A DNA stretch of 64,000 nt from Rhodococcus zopfii NBRC 100606 = JCM 9919 (GTDB lineage Bacteria > Actinomycetota > Actinomycetes > Mycobacteriales > Mycobacteriaceae), in contig NZ_BCXI01000039.1 in NCBI RefSeq assembly GCF_001895025.1, positions 26,969 through 90,968 on the forward strand, read 5' to 3'. Made by a program: the position numbers and the translations under genes. The number at the start of each line of letters is the position of its first letter. The first letter of the stretch is position 1. This document shows, in pieces, positions 7,706 to 15,249 of this stretch. The notes under the pieces were generated by a model. It was given only the letters and a program-made list of their open reading frames with translations. It did no database searches and was not told where the DNA came from.

Positions 7706-8965
7706 GTGAGCAGCTTCAGCGCGATCACACCCGGCACCGACCTGTCACGTCACGCGCGCGACCTCGTCCGGATGCACGACGCGGTGATCGGCAGAGGTCG
7801 ACCGATCATGCGCCCGCGTGCGGTCGTCGCACGGTCGTGGTCGCGGGTGTTCGAGACCGGACTCGACCCGTCCGGCGTGAACGCCCGCACCCCGTATCCG
7901 ATCGAGGAGATCGAGCTCCGACGACGCCGGTCGCCGCTGTCCACCGTGATCGGCGATCTCACGCAGATCGTTGCGCCGGTCGCGGATGCGTCACAGCTGC
8001 TGCTGGTGGTGACGGACGCCGACGGAGTGATCCTGTGGCGCAACGGTTCCGCGCGGATCCGGGCCCGCGCCGACACCCTCGGGTTCCGCGAGGGGTCGGT
8101 GTGGACCGAATCCGCGGTCGGCACCAATGCGATCGGTACCGCACTCGCGGAAGCGACTCCCGTGCAACTGTTTTCGGGCGAGCACTTCGAGCAGACTCAG
8201 CATCCGTGGTACTGCACGGCGGCACCCGTCCACGATCCGATCAGTGGTGAGATGCTCGGCATCGTCGATGTCAGCGGACCTGCGTTGACGCTGCACCCGG
8301 CGATCAGCGCGTTGGTCGACACCGCGGTGCGGCTGGCCGAATCGCAGTTGTGGCGACGACACGAGCAGCGGCTCGATCACCTGCGCACCAGCGCCGCGCC
8401 GCTGCTCGCATCGGTGCGGGGGCCGCTGCTGCTCGTCGACGACCACGGCTGGGTGGCGCACTCCTCGGGGGTCGCAACCACCGGGCGGGTCGCCGCCCCG
8501 CGGAGCGACCGGGCGATCACCGTTCCCGGCCTCGGCCTGTGCCTGCCCGAACAGCTCCCCCACGGGTGGCTGATCCGGCCGGCCGAGCGAACGTCGAGAA
8601 TTTCCATGACACTTCGGCTTTCGTCGCCTCCCACGGTGGAGGTGATCGGCGCGGACTCCTCGTGGCACAGTCCGGTGACGGTGCGGCACGCCGAGATCCT
8701 GCTGCTGTTGCAGCGCCGCGGCCGCGAGGGCATGACGGTCGCCGATCTCGGTCATGCCCTGTTCGGCGACGCCGACCACGCGGTCGCGGTGCGCGCGGAG
8801 GTGTCGCGGTTGCGCCGCGCGCTCGGCGCGGTGGTGGACAGCCGGCCGTATCGGCTGGCTGAGTCCCTCGATCTCGTCGTCGAGGCGCCCGACGCGGGGC
8901 GTCTGTCCGAGTCTGCGTTCGTGCGCCGCTCGACCAGCCCGGGGGTGCGTGCGCTGGCCGCGTGA
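7706..8965 (+). CDS. GAF-domain transcriptional regulator (AcoR-like, no sigma-54 ATPase domain)
   Basis: The protein has 419 residues. The N-terminal part (ARDLVRMHDAVIG, RPRAVVARSWSRVFETGLDP) matches the front of AcoR-type regulators. A GAF domain spans about residues 85-215, with FREGSVWTESAVGTNAIGTA and HPWYCTAAPVHDP typical of this group. The middle AAA+ module of true sigma-54 activators is absent. The C-terminal region (VTVRHAEILLLLQRRGREGM, EVSRLRRALGAVV) looks like a winged-helix DNA-binding domain. I start at GTG 7706, behind GGAGAGGA. It is divergent from the flavin monooxygenase and likely senses that enzyme's substrate. Confidence 0.75.
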   Translation: MSSFSAITPGTDLSRHARDLVRMHDAVIGRGRPIMRPRAVVARSWSRVFETGLDPSGVNARTPYPIEEIELRRRRSPLSTVIGDLTQIVAPVADASQLLLVVTDADGVILWRNGSARIRARADTLGFREGSVWTESAVGTNAIGTALAEATPVQLFSGEHFEQTQHPWYCTAAPVHDPISGEMLGIVDVSGPALTLHPAISALVDTAVRLAESQLWRRHEQRLDHLRTSAAPLLASVRGPLLLVDDHGWVAHSSGVATTGRVAAPRSDRAITVPGLGLCLPEQLPHGWLIRPAERTSRISMTLRLSSPPTVEVIGADSSWHSPVTVRHAEILLLLQRRGREGMTVADLGHALFGDADHAVAVRAEVSRLRRALGAVVDSRPYRLAESLDLVVEAPDAGRLSESAFVRRSTSPGVRALAA

Positions 8966-8976
8966 CGGACCGACCG

Positions 8977-9309
8977 TCAGTGCATCACGCTGTCCCAGTC
9001 GATGGTCGCGTCGATGGGTTGTGTGTTGTTCTGCGTCGCTTCCCCGCTCTCGCGGGCGGGGCCGCTGCGCAGGCCGCAGTATTCGTTGACCTTGCCGAAG
9101 ACGACGCGGTAGCTCTCCAGGTCGCGGGGCGAGATGCCGTGAGGTTCGAGCAGGGAGAGCACGGTTTCGCCGCGAGTGGTGTCGTCCTGGGCTGCGAAGT
9201 CGTCGCATGTCGTACCCGTCGTCGCGCCACCGCAGCCTGCCACGGTCGCGCCGAGAACGAACACCGCGGGGACGAACACCGCGGCCATCACACGACTCTT
9301 CACCGGCAC
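8977..9309 (-). CDS. Small secreted lipoprotein, unknown function
   Basis: The predicted protein has about 110 residues. It starts with GTG at 9309 (or GTG at 9303) and has a classic lipoprotein signal: basic start, hydrophobic VFVPAVFVLGATV, then lipobox VAGC with acceptor Cys near residue 26. The mature part is acidic with a Cys pair (TCDDF and EYCGL), probably a disulfide outside the cell. An AGGAG about 10 bases upstream of 9309 decides the start. It converges on the GAF regulator with 11 bases between stops. No family recognised. Confidence 0.65.
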   Translation of the reverse strand: MPVKSRVMAAVFVPAVFVLGATVAGCGGATTGTTCDDFAAQDDTTRGETVLSLLEPHGISPRDLESYRVVFGKVNEYCGLRSGPARESGEATQNNTQPIDATIDWDSVMH

Positions 9310-9313
9310 ACCC

Positions 9314-9391
9314 TCAGTTCTCCTCGACGACACAACAGGACACGATCTTGCCCGACCGTTCGACGTCGGCTTCGATGGGATCCCCGATCAT
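9314..9391 (-). pseudogene. Short frame resembling the end of a DUF4333-type exported protein
   Basis: Directly upstream of the lipoprotein, a minus frame ends at TGA 9314-9316. It reads ACPPAMIGDPIEADVERSGK, then IVSCCVVEEN. The Cys-Pro start, a 'GKIVSC' strand and a second Cys resemble the conserved core of DUF4333 lipoproteins of actinomycetes. Only 25 codons follow the sole in-frame ATG (9391), and no ribosome site precedes it. The frame stays open a little way into the end of the radical SAM gene. I infer a gene remnant, or a small upstream reading frame whose stop overlaps the next gene's ribosome site. Confidence 0.3.
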
Positions 9392-9413
9392 CGCCGGCGG
9401 GCAGGCGGCGCCC

Positions 9414-10433
9414 TCAGAACAGGGTGAGTGCCGTGGCCGCCGAACGCTGCTCGCACACCGGTGACGGCACGTCCCGATGCGCGGATTCGGCGCCGGCGAG
9501 GCCGTATCGCTCCACCAGGGGCACGACGCGGGCCTTCAGCCAGCGCTTGTATTCCGGAGTGACGTACGCGCTGCGCCCGTAGAGCTGCCGATAGCGGCGA
9601 ACCAGCGCGGGATGCTCCGCGGCGAGCCAGGACAGGAACCATCCGCGGGTGGCGCCGCGCAGGTGCATCGGTATCACGGTCGCACCCGAGGCACCGGCCT
9701 TCGCGATGGCGGCGAACAGGTCGTCGAGGTGGCGCGTCGAGTCGGTGAGATACGGGATGACCGGTGCCACCATCACATGGCAGGACAGGCCGGCGTCGGT
9801 GACGGCGCGGACCAGATCGAGCCGGGCCTGCGGTGAAGGGGTACCCGGTTCGAGCTGGCGTTGCAGGTCGTGGTCGCCGACGGCGAGCGACACCGCGACA
9901 CCGACGTCGACCTGGCCGGCCGCGAGGGTGAGCAACGGCAGATCGCGTCGCAGCAACGTGCCCTTGGTGAGGATCGAAAACGGGGTGCCAGATTCCGTGA
10001 GAGCCCGAATGACGCCGGGCATCAGGCGATATCGGCCCTCCGCGCGCTGATACGGATCGGTATTCGTGCCGAGCGCGACCTGCTCGCGCTTCCAGGATTT
10101 CCGGGCCAGCTCCCGCCGCAGTACCGCCGCCACGTTGGTCTTGACCACGAGCTGGGTGTCGAAGTCGTGCCCCGGGTCGAGGTCGAGGTATTCATGGGTG
10201 GACCGTGCGAAGCAGTAGCGGCAGGCGTGGCTGCATCCGCGGAAGGTGTTGACGGTGTAGCGGAACGGCAGGTTCGACGCCTCCGGCGTCTTGTTCAGGG
10301 CGCTCTTGCACAGCACCTCGTGGAACGTGATGCCCTCGAAGTCCGGCGTCTGCACGCTGCGAACGAGCCCGGCCCTGTCGAAGCCGGGCAACGCGCCGTC
10401 GTCGGCGTCCAGGGACTGTGCCGCCCACCTCAT
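9414..10433 (-). CDS. Radical SAM protein, Rv2578c family
   Basis: The protein has 339 residues. The sequence RGCSHACRYCFAR contains the CxxxCxxC cysteines that hold the [4Fe-4S] cluster cleaving S-adenosylmethionine. Later blocks (ILTKGTLLRRD, VAVSLAVGDHDLQRQLEPGT, VMVAPVIPYLTDS) match the 'Rv2578c family radical SAM' proteins, relatives of spore-photoproduct-lyase-like Rv2578c. The substrate is not known. ATG at 10433 (MRWAAQSLD) is chosen because the family starts MRW; the frame runs 23 codons further up without coding character. It is divergent from the RidA gene. Confidence 0.85.
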   Translation of the reverse strand: MRWAAQSLDADDGALPGFDRAGLVRSVQTPDFEGITFHEVLCKSALNKTPEASNLPFRYTVNTFRGCSHACRYCFARSTHEYLDLDPGHDFDTQLVVKTNVAAVLRRELARKSWKREQVALGTNTDPYQRAEGRYRLMPGVIRALTESGTPFSILTKGTLLRRDLPLLTLAAGQVDVGVAVSLAVGDHDLQRQLEPGTPSPQARLDLVRAVTDAGLSCHVMVAPVIPYLTDSTRHLDDLFAAIAKAGASGATVIPMHLRGATRGWFLSWLAAEHPALVRRYRQLYGRSAYVTPEYKRWLKARVVPLVERYGLAGAESAHRDVPSPVCEQRSAATALTLF

Positions 10434-10519
10434 ACCGCCAGTCGAACACTTGTGCGAGAATCTGTCAACCGGTTGTCGAGATTTCGTTCGACGACCGTGC
10501 ACCTGTCAGAATTCCGGCC

Positions 10520-10882
10520 ATGACTCGTCAGAACATCTCCTCCGGTTCCGAATGGGAACCGAAGATCGGCTACTCCCGCGCGGTGCGCATCGGCAACCAG
10601 GTCGCGGTCTCCGGAACGACCTCGCCCGGCGCGACACTCGAGGAGCAGACCCGCGGCGCCCTGCGCACGATCGAGGCCGCGCTGGGCGAGGCGGGCGCGA
10701 AGCTGACCGACGTGATCCGCACCCGTATGTACCTGACCGACATGTCCCGCTGGGAAGAGGCGGCCACCGCGCACGGTGAGGTGTTCGGCGAGATCCGGCC
10801 TGCCAGCACGATTCTCGAGGTCAGCCGTCTCGTCGACGGTGATCTGCTCATCGAGATCGAAGCCGACGCGGTCGTCGAATAG
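10520..10882 (+). CDS. RidA/YjgF/Rid family protein
   Basis: The protein has 120 residues, the normal length for a Rid protein. The core IGNQVAVSGTTSPGATLEEQ, then ALRTIEAALGEAGAKLTDV and RTRMYLTDMSRWEE are family signatures, and RPASTILEVSRL supplies the late 'PAxTxVxV' strand. RidA enzymes hydrolyse reactive enamine/imine intermediates from PLP enzymes. Here the conserved catalytic Arg position before the 'PA' strand is occupied (EIRPAST), so imine deaminase activity is possible. Divergent from the radical SAM gene and followed by a strong hairpin. Confidence 0.85.
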   Translation: MTRQNISSGSEWEPKIGYSRAVRIGNQVAVSGTTSPGATLEEQTRGALRTIEAALGEAGAKLTDVIRTRMYLTDMSRWEEAATAHGEVFGEIRPASTILEVSRLVDGDLLIEIEADAVVE

Positions 10883-10890
10883 TCTGCGAT

Positions 10891-10932
10891 CGTGCGTCTT
10901 TCGGGAGTGCGGGACCGCCCGAAGGACGCACG
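10891..10932 (+). terminator. 15-bp hairpin after the RidA gene
   Basis: Bases 10891-10905 pair with 10918-10932, one pair being G-U in RNA, around a 12-base loop. It starts 8 bases after the RidA stop. It separates RidA from the type VII substrate-like genes. Confidence 0.65.
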
Positions 10933-10997
10933 GGGCGCGCGGCGCGCGGCCTCGAGTTAGAGTGCTGCACACTGAGTTCTGATCTGGGGGGATCGCC

Positions 10998-11351
10998 ATG
11001 GGGGATCATGCTGCCGTCGGCAATTCGGTCAGGGTTGTGCCCGACGGCGTCCGCGCGTTCGGAAACACGGCACTCGAGGCCGCCGACGACGTCGCACGGG
11101 CAGGCGCGGTGGATCTGCAGGAAAACATCTCGGCACTGAGCCCGGCGCTGGGCCTGATCGGGGGGGACTTCCTGGCGGCGTTCGCTGCAGCCCAGAGCGA
11201 GCACACCCGTGCGGTCGCTCTATTGTCGGTGGCCTACGCCTCGAGCGGCACCGCCGCGCACGAGACCGCGACCGGCTACGAAACCGTTGTGGCCGAGCAG
11301 ACTGCGGCATTGGAGAACGCGGCCGTGTACCTGCCCGGGTCCGCACAGTGA
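10998..11351 (+). CDS. Type VII secretion target, EspC-like small protein
   Basis: The protein has 117 residues, is acidic and Ala-rich, and is predicted to be all helix. It reads GNSVRVVPDGVRAFGNTALE, then DLQENISALSPALGLIGGDFL and ETVVAEQTAALENAA. This resembles the EspC-like family of type VII (ESX) secretion targets in Corynebacteriales: a helical hairpin with a Y/F-rich turn (GYETVVAEQ is an YxxxE/D-like export signal). The ATG follows a G-rich stretch. Its stop overlaps the start of the next gene by GTGA, so the two are very likely translated together and exported as partners. No ESX machine genes (eccB-E) are in the window. Confidence 0.6.
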   Translation: MGDHAAVGNSVRVVPDGVRAFGNTALEAADDVARAGAVDLQENISALSPALGLIGGDFLAAFAAAQSEHTRAVALLSVAYASSGTAAHETATGYETVVAEQTAALENAAVYLPGSAQ

Positions 11352-12547
11352 CCGGGCAGGGAGCGCCCGAAGCGGCCCCGACCGTCCTCGACGCCCTGCG
11401 GGCCTCACCGATCGGACCGGTGCTCGACGTGCCGTTGCCCCCGGCGCCCGTCGTCCCGTTCCCCCCACCCGAGCCCGGTCCGAACCCGATCGCCGAACTG
11501 CTGCAGTCGATTCCGCTGCCACAGTTGCCGGGTATCGACCAGTTGCTCGCGCCACTGACCGACCTCGGTGGCTTGTTCGGCACCGGCGTCCTCGGCGCGG
11601 TGGACCCCGCCGCGATCCTCCGGCAGTCGTCCCGATTCCTCGACACCGCGGCCTCGATAGGACGCAGCGCCGTCGACCTGCTGCCCGATTCGTGGGAGGG
11701 TGCGCCCGCCGACGCCGCGATCGACCACGGCCGCCGCGCGCACGCCAGCGCAGTCGAGTTGAGCGAACGTGGCGACCGGATAGGTGAACTGACCCGCGCC
11801 GCGACCGCGACCGTCGAACGCGGGAACGTCGAACTGTCCGGCATCGCCCAATCGTTCGTGGCGGTTGCGTCCGCGGCCGCGCCGGTCGCCCTGACACCAC
11901 CGGGCCAGGCGCTGCTGGTCTCGGCCGCCGCCGAGCACCTGCAGGCCGCGCTCGCCGTGGTGAGCCGCAGCCGCGGCGAACTGAGCATGCACACCGCGGC
12001 GATGACCACCCTCACCGCACCGATCCCGGTGCCGGCGCCCATCCCACCGGGCGGTCTGCCCGCCGCCGGCAAGGTGGCGTCGGTCGCGTCCGACGCGGTG
12101 AAGTCCATCGCATCCGAGGCGGCGTTCGCGGTCGGACCGATGTTCGGCGGATCCGCCGACGATCCCGCCGCGACCCGGGCCGCGTCCGCGGTACCGACGG
12201 TGCCGTCGGCCGGCGGTATCGGACCGATGTCGGCTTCGGCAGGCTTCGGCGGGGCAGGGATCGGTGGTTCCGGCCTCGGCGGCGTACCCGCCGCGCCGGC
12301 CCACGGGTTGTTCCCGGGGCCGGTGCCTGCACCGGCGGCTCCCGCGGCTGCCGGTCCGGTAGCCGCGGCACCCGGTCGCGGCGGGATGTACGGGGGCGTC
12401 CCCGCCGCCGGTGCCGCGCGCCGGGACGACAGGTCCGATCACCGTGGCACTCCGGGATTCCTGGTGTCCGCCGCCAATTCGACCGAGGTGGTCGGGGAAC
12501 TGCCGAATGTCGTGCCGCCGGTGATCGGCGGCTCCGGCGACCGGTAG
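11348..12547 (+). CDS. Large Pro/Ala/Gly-rich type VII secretion substrate-like protein
   Basis: The protein has 399 residues and starts with GTG in a 4-base overlap with the previous gene. A Pro-rich head (PLPPAPVVPFPPPEPGPNP) is followed by a helical core with DSWEGAPADAAI near residues 115-125, a W-x-G turn like that of WXG100 partners. The second half is Gly/Ala/Pro-rich and disordered, ending in a GELPNVVPPVIG motif seen at the end of similar actinobacterial proteins. I infer an exported ESX substrate of the EspB/PPE-like class, folded against its small neighbour. There is no signal peptide. Exact role unknown. Confidence 0.55.
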   Translation: MTGQGAPEAAPTVLDALRASPIGPVLDVPLPPAPVVPFPPPEPGPNPIAELLQSIPLPQLPGIDQLLAPLTDLGGLFGTGVLGAVDPAAILRQSSRFLDTAASIGRSAVDLLPDSWEGAPADAAIDHGRRAHASAVELSERGDRIGELTRAATATVERGNVELSGIAQSFVAVASAAAPVALTPPGQALLVSAAAEHLQAALAVVSRSRGELSMHTAAMTTLTAPIPVPAPIPPGGLPAAGKVASVASDAVKSIASEAAFAVGPMFGGSADDPAATRAASAVPTVPSAGGIGPMSASAGFGGAGIGGSGLGGVPAAPAHGLFPGPVPAPAAPAAAGPVAAAPGRGGMYGGVPAAGAARRDDRSDHRGTPGFLVSAANSTEVVGELPNVVPPVIGGSGDR

Positions 12548-12602
12548 GAGCCGGACCGTCGGCCACGGATTACCCCGTGCCCCGGACGGGTACTCGCCCT
12601 AG

Positions 12603-15248
12603 ATGAGTCCTGGCGGTGCGATTCGGCAGTTGGGTGTCGAGGAGGAATTCCAGCTCATCGATGCGAAGACACGCCGGCTCGTTCCCCGCGCCCCGGAGCT
12701 GCTCGCGCGGCTGCCGCACGACACCTACGTCGACGAACTCCAACGCTGCGTCATCGAGGTCAACAGTGACGTCCACCCGGACCTCTCGCAGCTGCGCGCG
12801 GATCTGGTCCGTCGCCGCTCCCAGCTCGTGACGGCGGCCGCCGAACTCGGTTTGGGAGTCGCTGCCGCGGGAGCCGTTCCGCTCGCCGTCCCGGAAGAAC
12901 TCCAGGTCAGCGAAACGCCGCGTTATCGCCGGATGCTCGCGGACTATCAGTTGCTCGCGCGCGAGCAACTGATCTGCGGCACCCAGGTGCATGTCGATCT
13001 TCCCGATCGGGACGAGGCGGTGCGGGTCGCGAACCGGATCGCACCGCACCTTCCGGTCTTCCTGGCGCTGAGCGCGAGTTCACCCTTCTGGGCCGACGGC
13101 ACCGACACCGGCTACGCGAGCGTGCGCAGCCTGGTGTGGATCCGGTGGCCGAGCACCGGGCCCGCGGCGCCCGTGTCCTCGGCCGCCGAGTACGACCGGC
13201 TCATCGCCGATCTGGTGTCGAGCGGGGTGATCACCGACCCGGGCATGGTGTACTTCGACCTCCGCCCGTCCGCGCATCAGCCGACCCTGGAGTTGCGGGT
13301 GTGCGACAGCTGCCCGTCGGTCGACACGATCGCCCTGATCGCGGGCCTGTTCCGGGCGCTCGTCGAGCACGAGTGCACCGCACTGCGCGCGGGCATTCCG
13401 GCCACGCGGGCGAACCCCACCCTGATCCGCGCGGCGATGTGGCGAGCCGCCCGGTCGGGGCTCGAGGGCGACCTGGTCGACGTCGAGGCCGCGGTGCCGC
13501 GCCCCGCCGTGGAGATGATCGACCGGCTCACCTCGCTGCTGCGGCCCGAACTGGAGCAGATGGGCGACTGGGACACGGTCTCCGAACTGGCCGCCGCGGC
13601 CGCCCGCATCGGGAGTTCCGCGGCTCGGCAGCGACGGGTGCTGCGGCGACGCGGCAAACTCAGCGATGTCGTGGACCTGCTGCTCGCCGAGACCGCGGGC
13701 CGGGTGCATCCGGTGCCGGAGGTCGCGGACCCCCACGGGACGTTGCTGCACGGGTACGCGCCGCTGCGCGTCGACGACAGCGAAGACGGAGACACCGAAG
13801 GCGGATACGACGAGGCGGTCGACGCCCGCGGGCGGCCGCGGCCGGAATACGCCCATGTCCTCGACACCTTGGCGCGGTTCGGAGCGGATGCGCTGCGAAC
13901 CGCGCAGGCCGACATCGACCGCGAGCAGGGCCTCGACGGGGTGGTGTTCCGGGTCAGCGGCGAGACCCGGGCACGGGTCTTCCCGATGGATGTGGTGCCG
14001 CGGATCGTCACGGCCGACCAGTGGGAACACCTCGTACCGGGACTCGAACAACGGGCACGGGCGCTCAACGCGTTCCTCGTCGACGTGTACGGGGACGCCG
14101 CGGCGATCCGGGACGGCGTGCTGCCGGCGGAGGTGCTCGACCGTGCACCCGGGTTCCGCCGGAGCGGTGCCGCGGCCCACCCGCACCGGGTACGCGCGCA
14201 CATCTGCGGCATCGATCTGGTGAGGACCGGCCCGGGACGGTTCGTGGTGCTCGAGGACAATCTGCGGGTGCCGTCGGGCGTCGGGTACGCCTGGGCACAT
14301 CGCGCGATGACCCGCATGTTCCTCGGTGAACTCCTCGACGACGCCGACGTTCTCGATGTCGAAGACACTTCGGACCTGCTCGTGCGGACGCTGCTGGCCG
14401 CCGCTCCGCCCAGGGCGCGCGGCGGCGAGGTCGCCGCGGTCGTGCTCAGCGCGGGACCGGAAGATTCCGCCTGGTTCGAGCACACGATGCTCGCGGAGCG
14501 CACGGGTCTGCCGCTGGCCCAGACGCACGACCTGTCGGTTCGCGACGACGTCGTGTACATCCACCGGGGGGCGACGATGTCGCGCGTCGACGTTCTCTAC
14601 GCCCGCGTCGACGAGGACATGCTGCTGTCCTCCACCGGCTACGACGGGCAGCCGCTGCGGCCCGGGCTGCTCGGCGCCCTGCGCGCGGGGACCGTGACCG
14701 TGGCCAACGCCCTCGGCAACGGTGTGGGCGACGACAAGGCCGTCTACTCCTATGTGCCGACGCTGATCGAGTACTACCTTGGTGAGCGACCGTTGCTCGA
14801 GCAGGTTCCCACATGGGTGTGCGCCGAACGCGAGCAGCGCGACCACGTGCTCGACCGGCTCTCCGAACTGGTGGTCAAACCCATCGACGGGTTCGGCGGC
14901 AGCGGAATCACGATCGGGCCGGAAGCGACAGCGGCCGAATTGGCCGGGCGCCGCCGCGAACTGTTGAGGCAGCCGGAGCGATTCGTCGCGCAGGAGGTGG
15001 TGCCGTTGTCCACGCACCCGACGTTCGACGGCACCGGCTTCCACCCGCACCACGTCGACCTGCGCGTGTTCGTGCACGTGCGCGGCGACGGCGAGACGGT
15101 CACCGCGCAGGTCGCACCGATCGCCCTGACGCGCGTGGCACCTGCAGGGAGCCTGGTCGTCAATTCGTCCCAGGGCGGGGGCGGCAAGGACACCTGGATT
15201 CTGCGGTCCCCCGGACCGCGCCCGGGCCCCGACCGGCAGGGGCACTGA
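12603..15248 (+). CDS. YbdK-type carboxylate-amine ligase fused to circularly permuted ATP-grasp
   Basis: The protein has 881 residues in two modules. Residues 1-375 are a glutamate-cysteine ligase type 2 (YbdK) domain: GVEEEF at 11-16, the GTQVHVDLPD strand, LALSASSPFW and DTGYASVRS. Residues 380-870 are a circularly permuted type 2 ATP-grasp (GRARVFPMD-like segment RVFPMDVVPRIV, LEDNLRVPSGVGYAW, VVKPIDGFGGSGITIG, HPTFDGTGFHPHHVDLRVFV). Both halves should form amide bonds using ATP. The start is fixed because TAG directly precedes the ATG; no ribosome site is visible. One base separates it from the AsnB-type gene, so the two should act in one pathway, probably building a small peptide for amidation. 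Confidence 0.85.
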   Translation: MSPGGAIRQLGVEEEFQLIDAKTRRLVPRAPELLARLPHDTYVDELQRCVIEVNSDVHPDLSQLRADLVRRRSQLVTAAAELGLGVAAAGAVPLAVPEELQVSETPRYRRMLADYQLLAREQLICGTQVHVDLPDRDEAVRVANRIAPHLPVFLALSASSPFWADGTDTGYASVRSLVWIRWPSTGPAAPVSSAAEYDRLIADLVSSGVITDPGMVYFDLRPSAHQPTLELRVCDSCPSVDTIALIAGLFRALVEHECTALRAGIPATRANPTLIRAAMWRAARSGLEGDLVDVEAAVPRPAVEMIDRLTSLLRPELEQMGDWDTVSELAAAAARIGSSAARQRRVLRRRGKLSDVVDLLLAETAGRVHPVPEVADPHGTLLHGYAPLRVDDSEDGDTEGGYDEAVDARGRPRPEYAHVLDTLARFGADALRTAQADIDREQGLDGVVFRVSGETRARVFPMDVVPRIVTADQWEHLVPGLEQRARALNAFLVDVYGDAAAIRDGVLPAEVLDRAPGFRRSGAAAHPHRVRAHICGIDLVRTGPGRFVVLEDNLRVPSGVGYAWAHRAMTRMFLGELLDDADVLDVEDTSDLLVRTLLAAAPPRARGGEVAAVVLSAGPEDSAWFEHTMLAERTGLPLAQTHDLSVRDDVVYIHRGATMSRVDVLYARVDEDMLLSSTGYDGQPLRPGLLGALRAGTVTVANALGNGVGDDKAVYSYVPTLIEYYLGERPLLEQVPTWVCAEREQRDHVLDRLSELVVKPIDGFGGSGITIGPEATAAELAGRRRELLRQPERFVAQEVVPLSTHPTFDGTGFHPHHVDLRVFVHVRGDGETVTAQVAPIALTRVAPAGSLVVNSSQGGGGKDTWILRSPGPRPGPDRQGH

Positions 15249-15249
15249 C

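Noticed and set aside
5731..8250. Very long open frame of 839 codons on the plus strand opposite the monooxygenase
   Set aside because: It is the antisense frame of a high-GC gene: composition is Arg/Val/Gly/His-rich with no domain, and it crosses the divergent promoter region.
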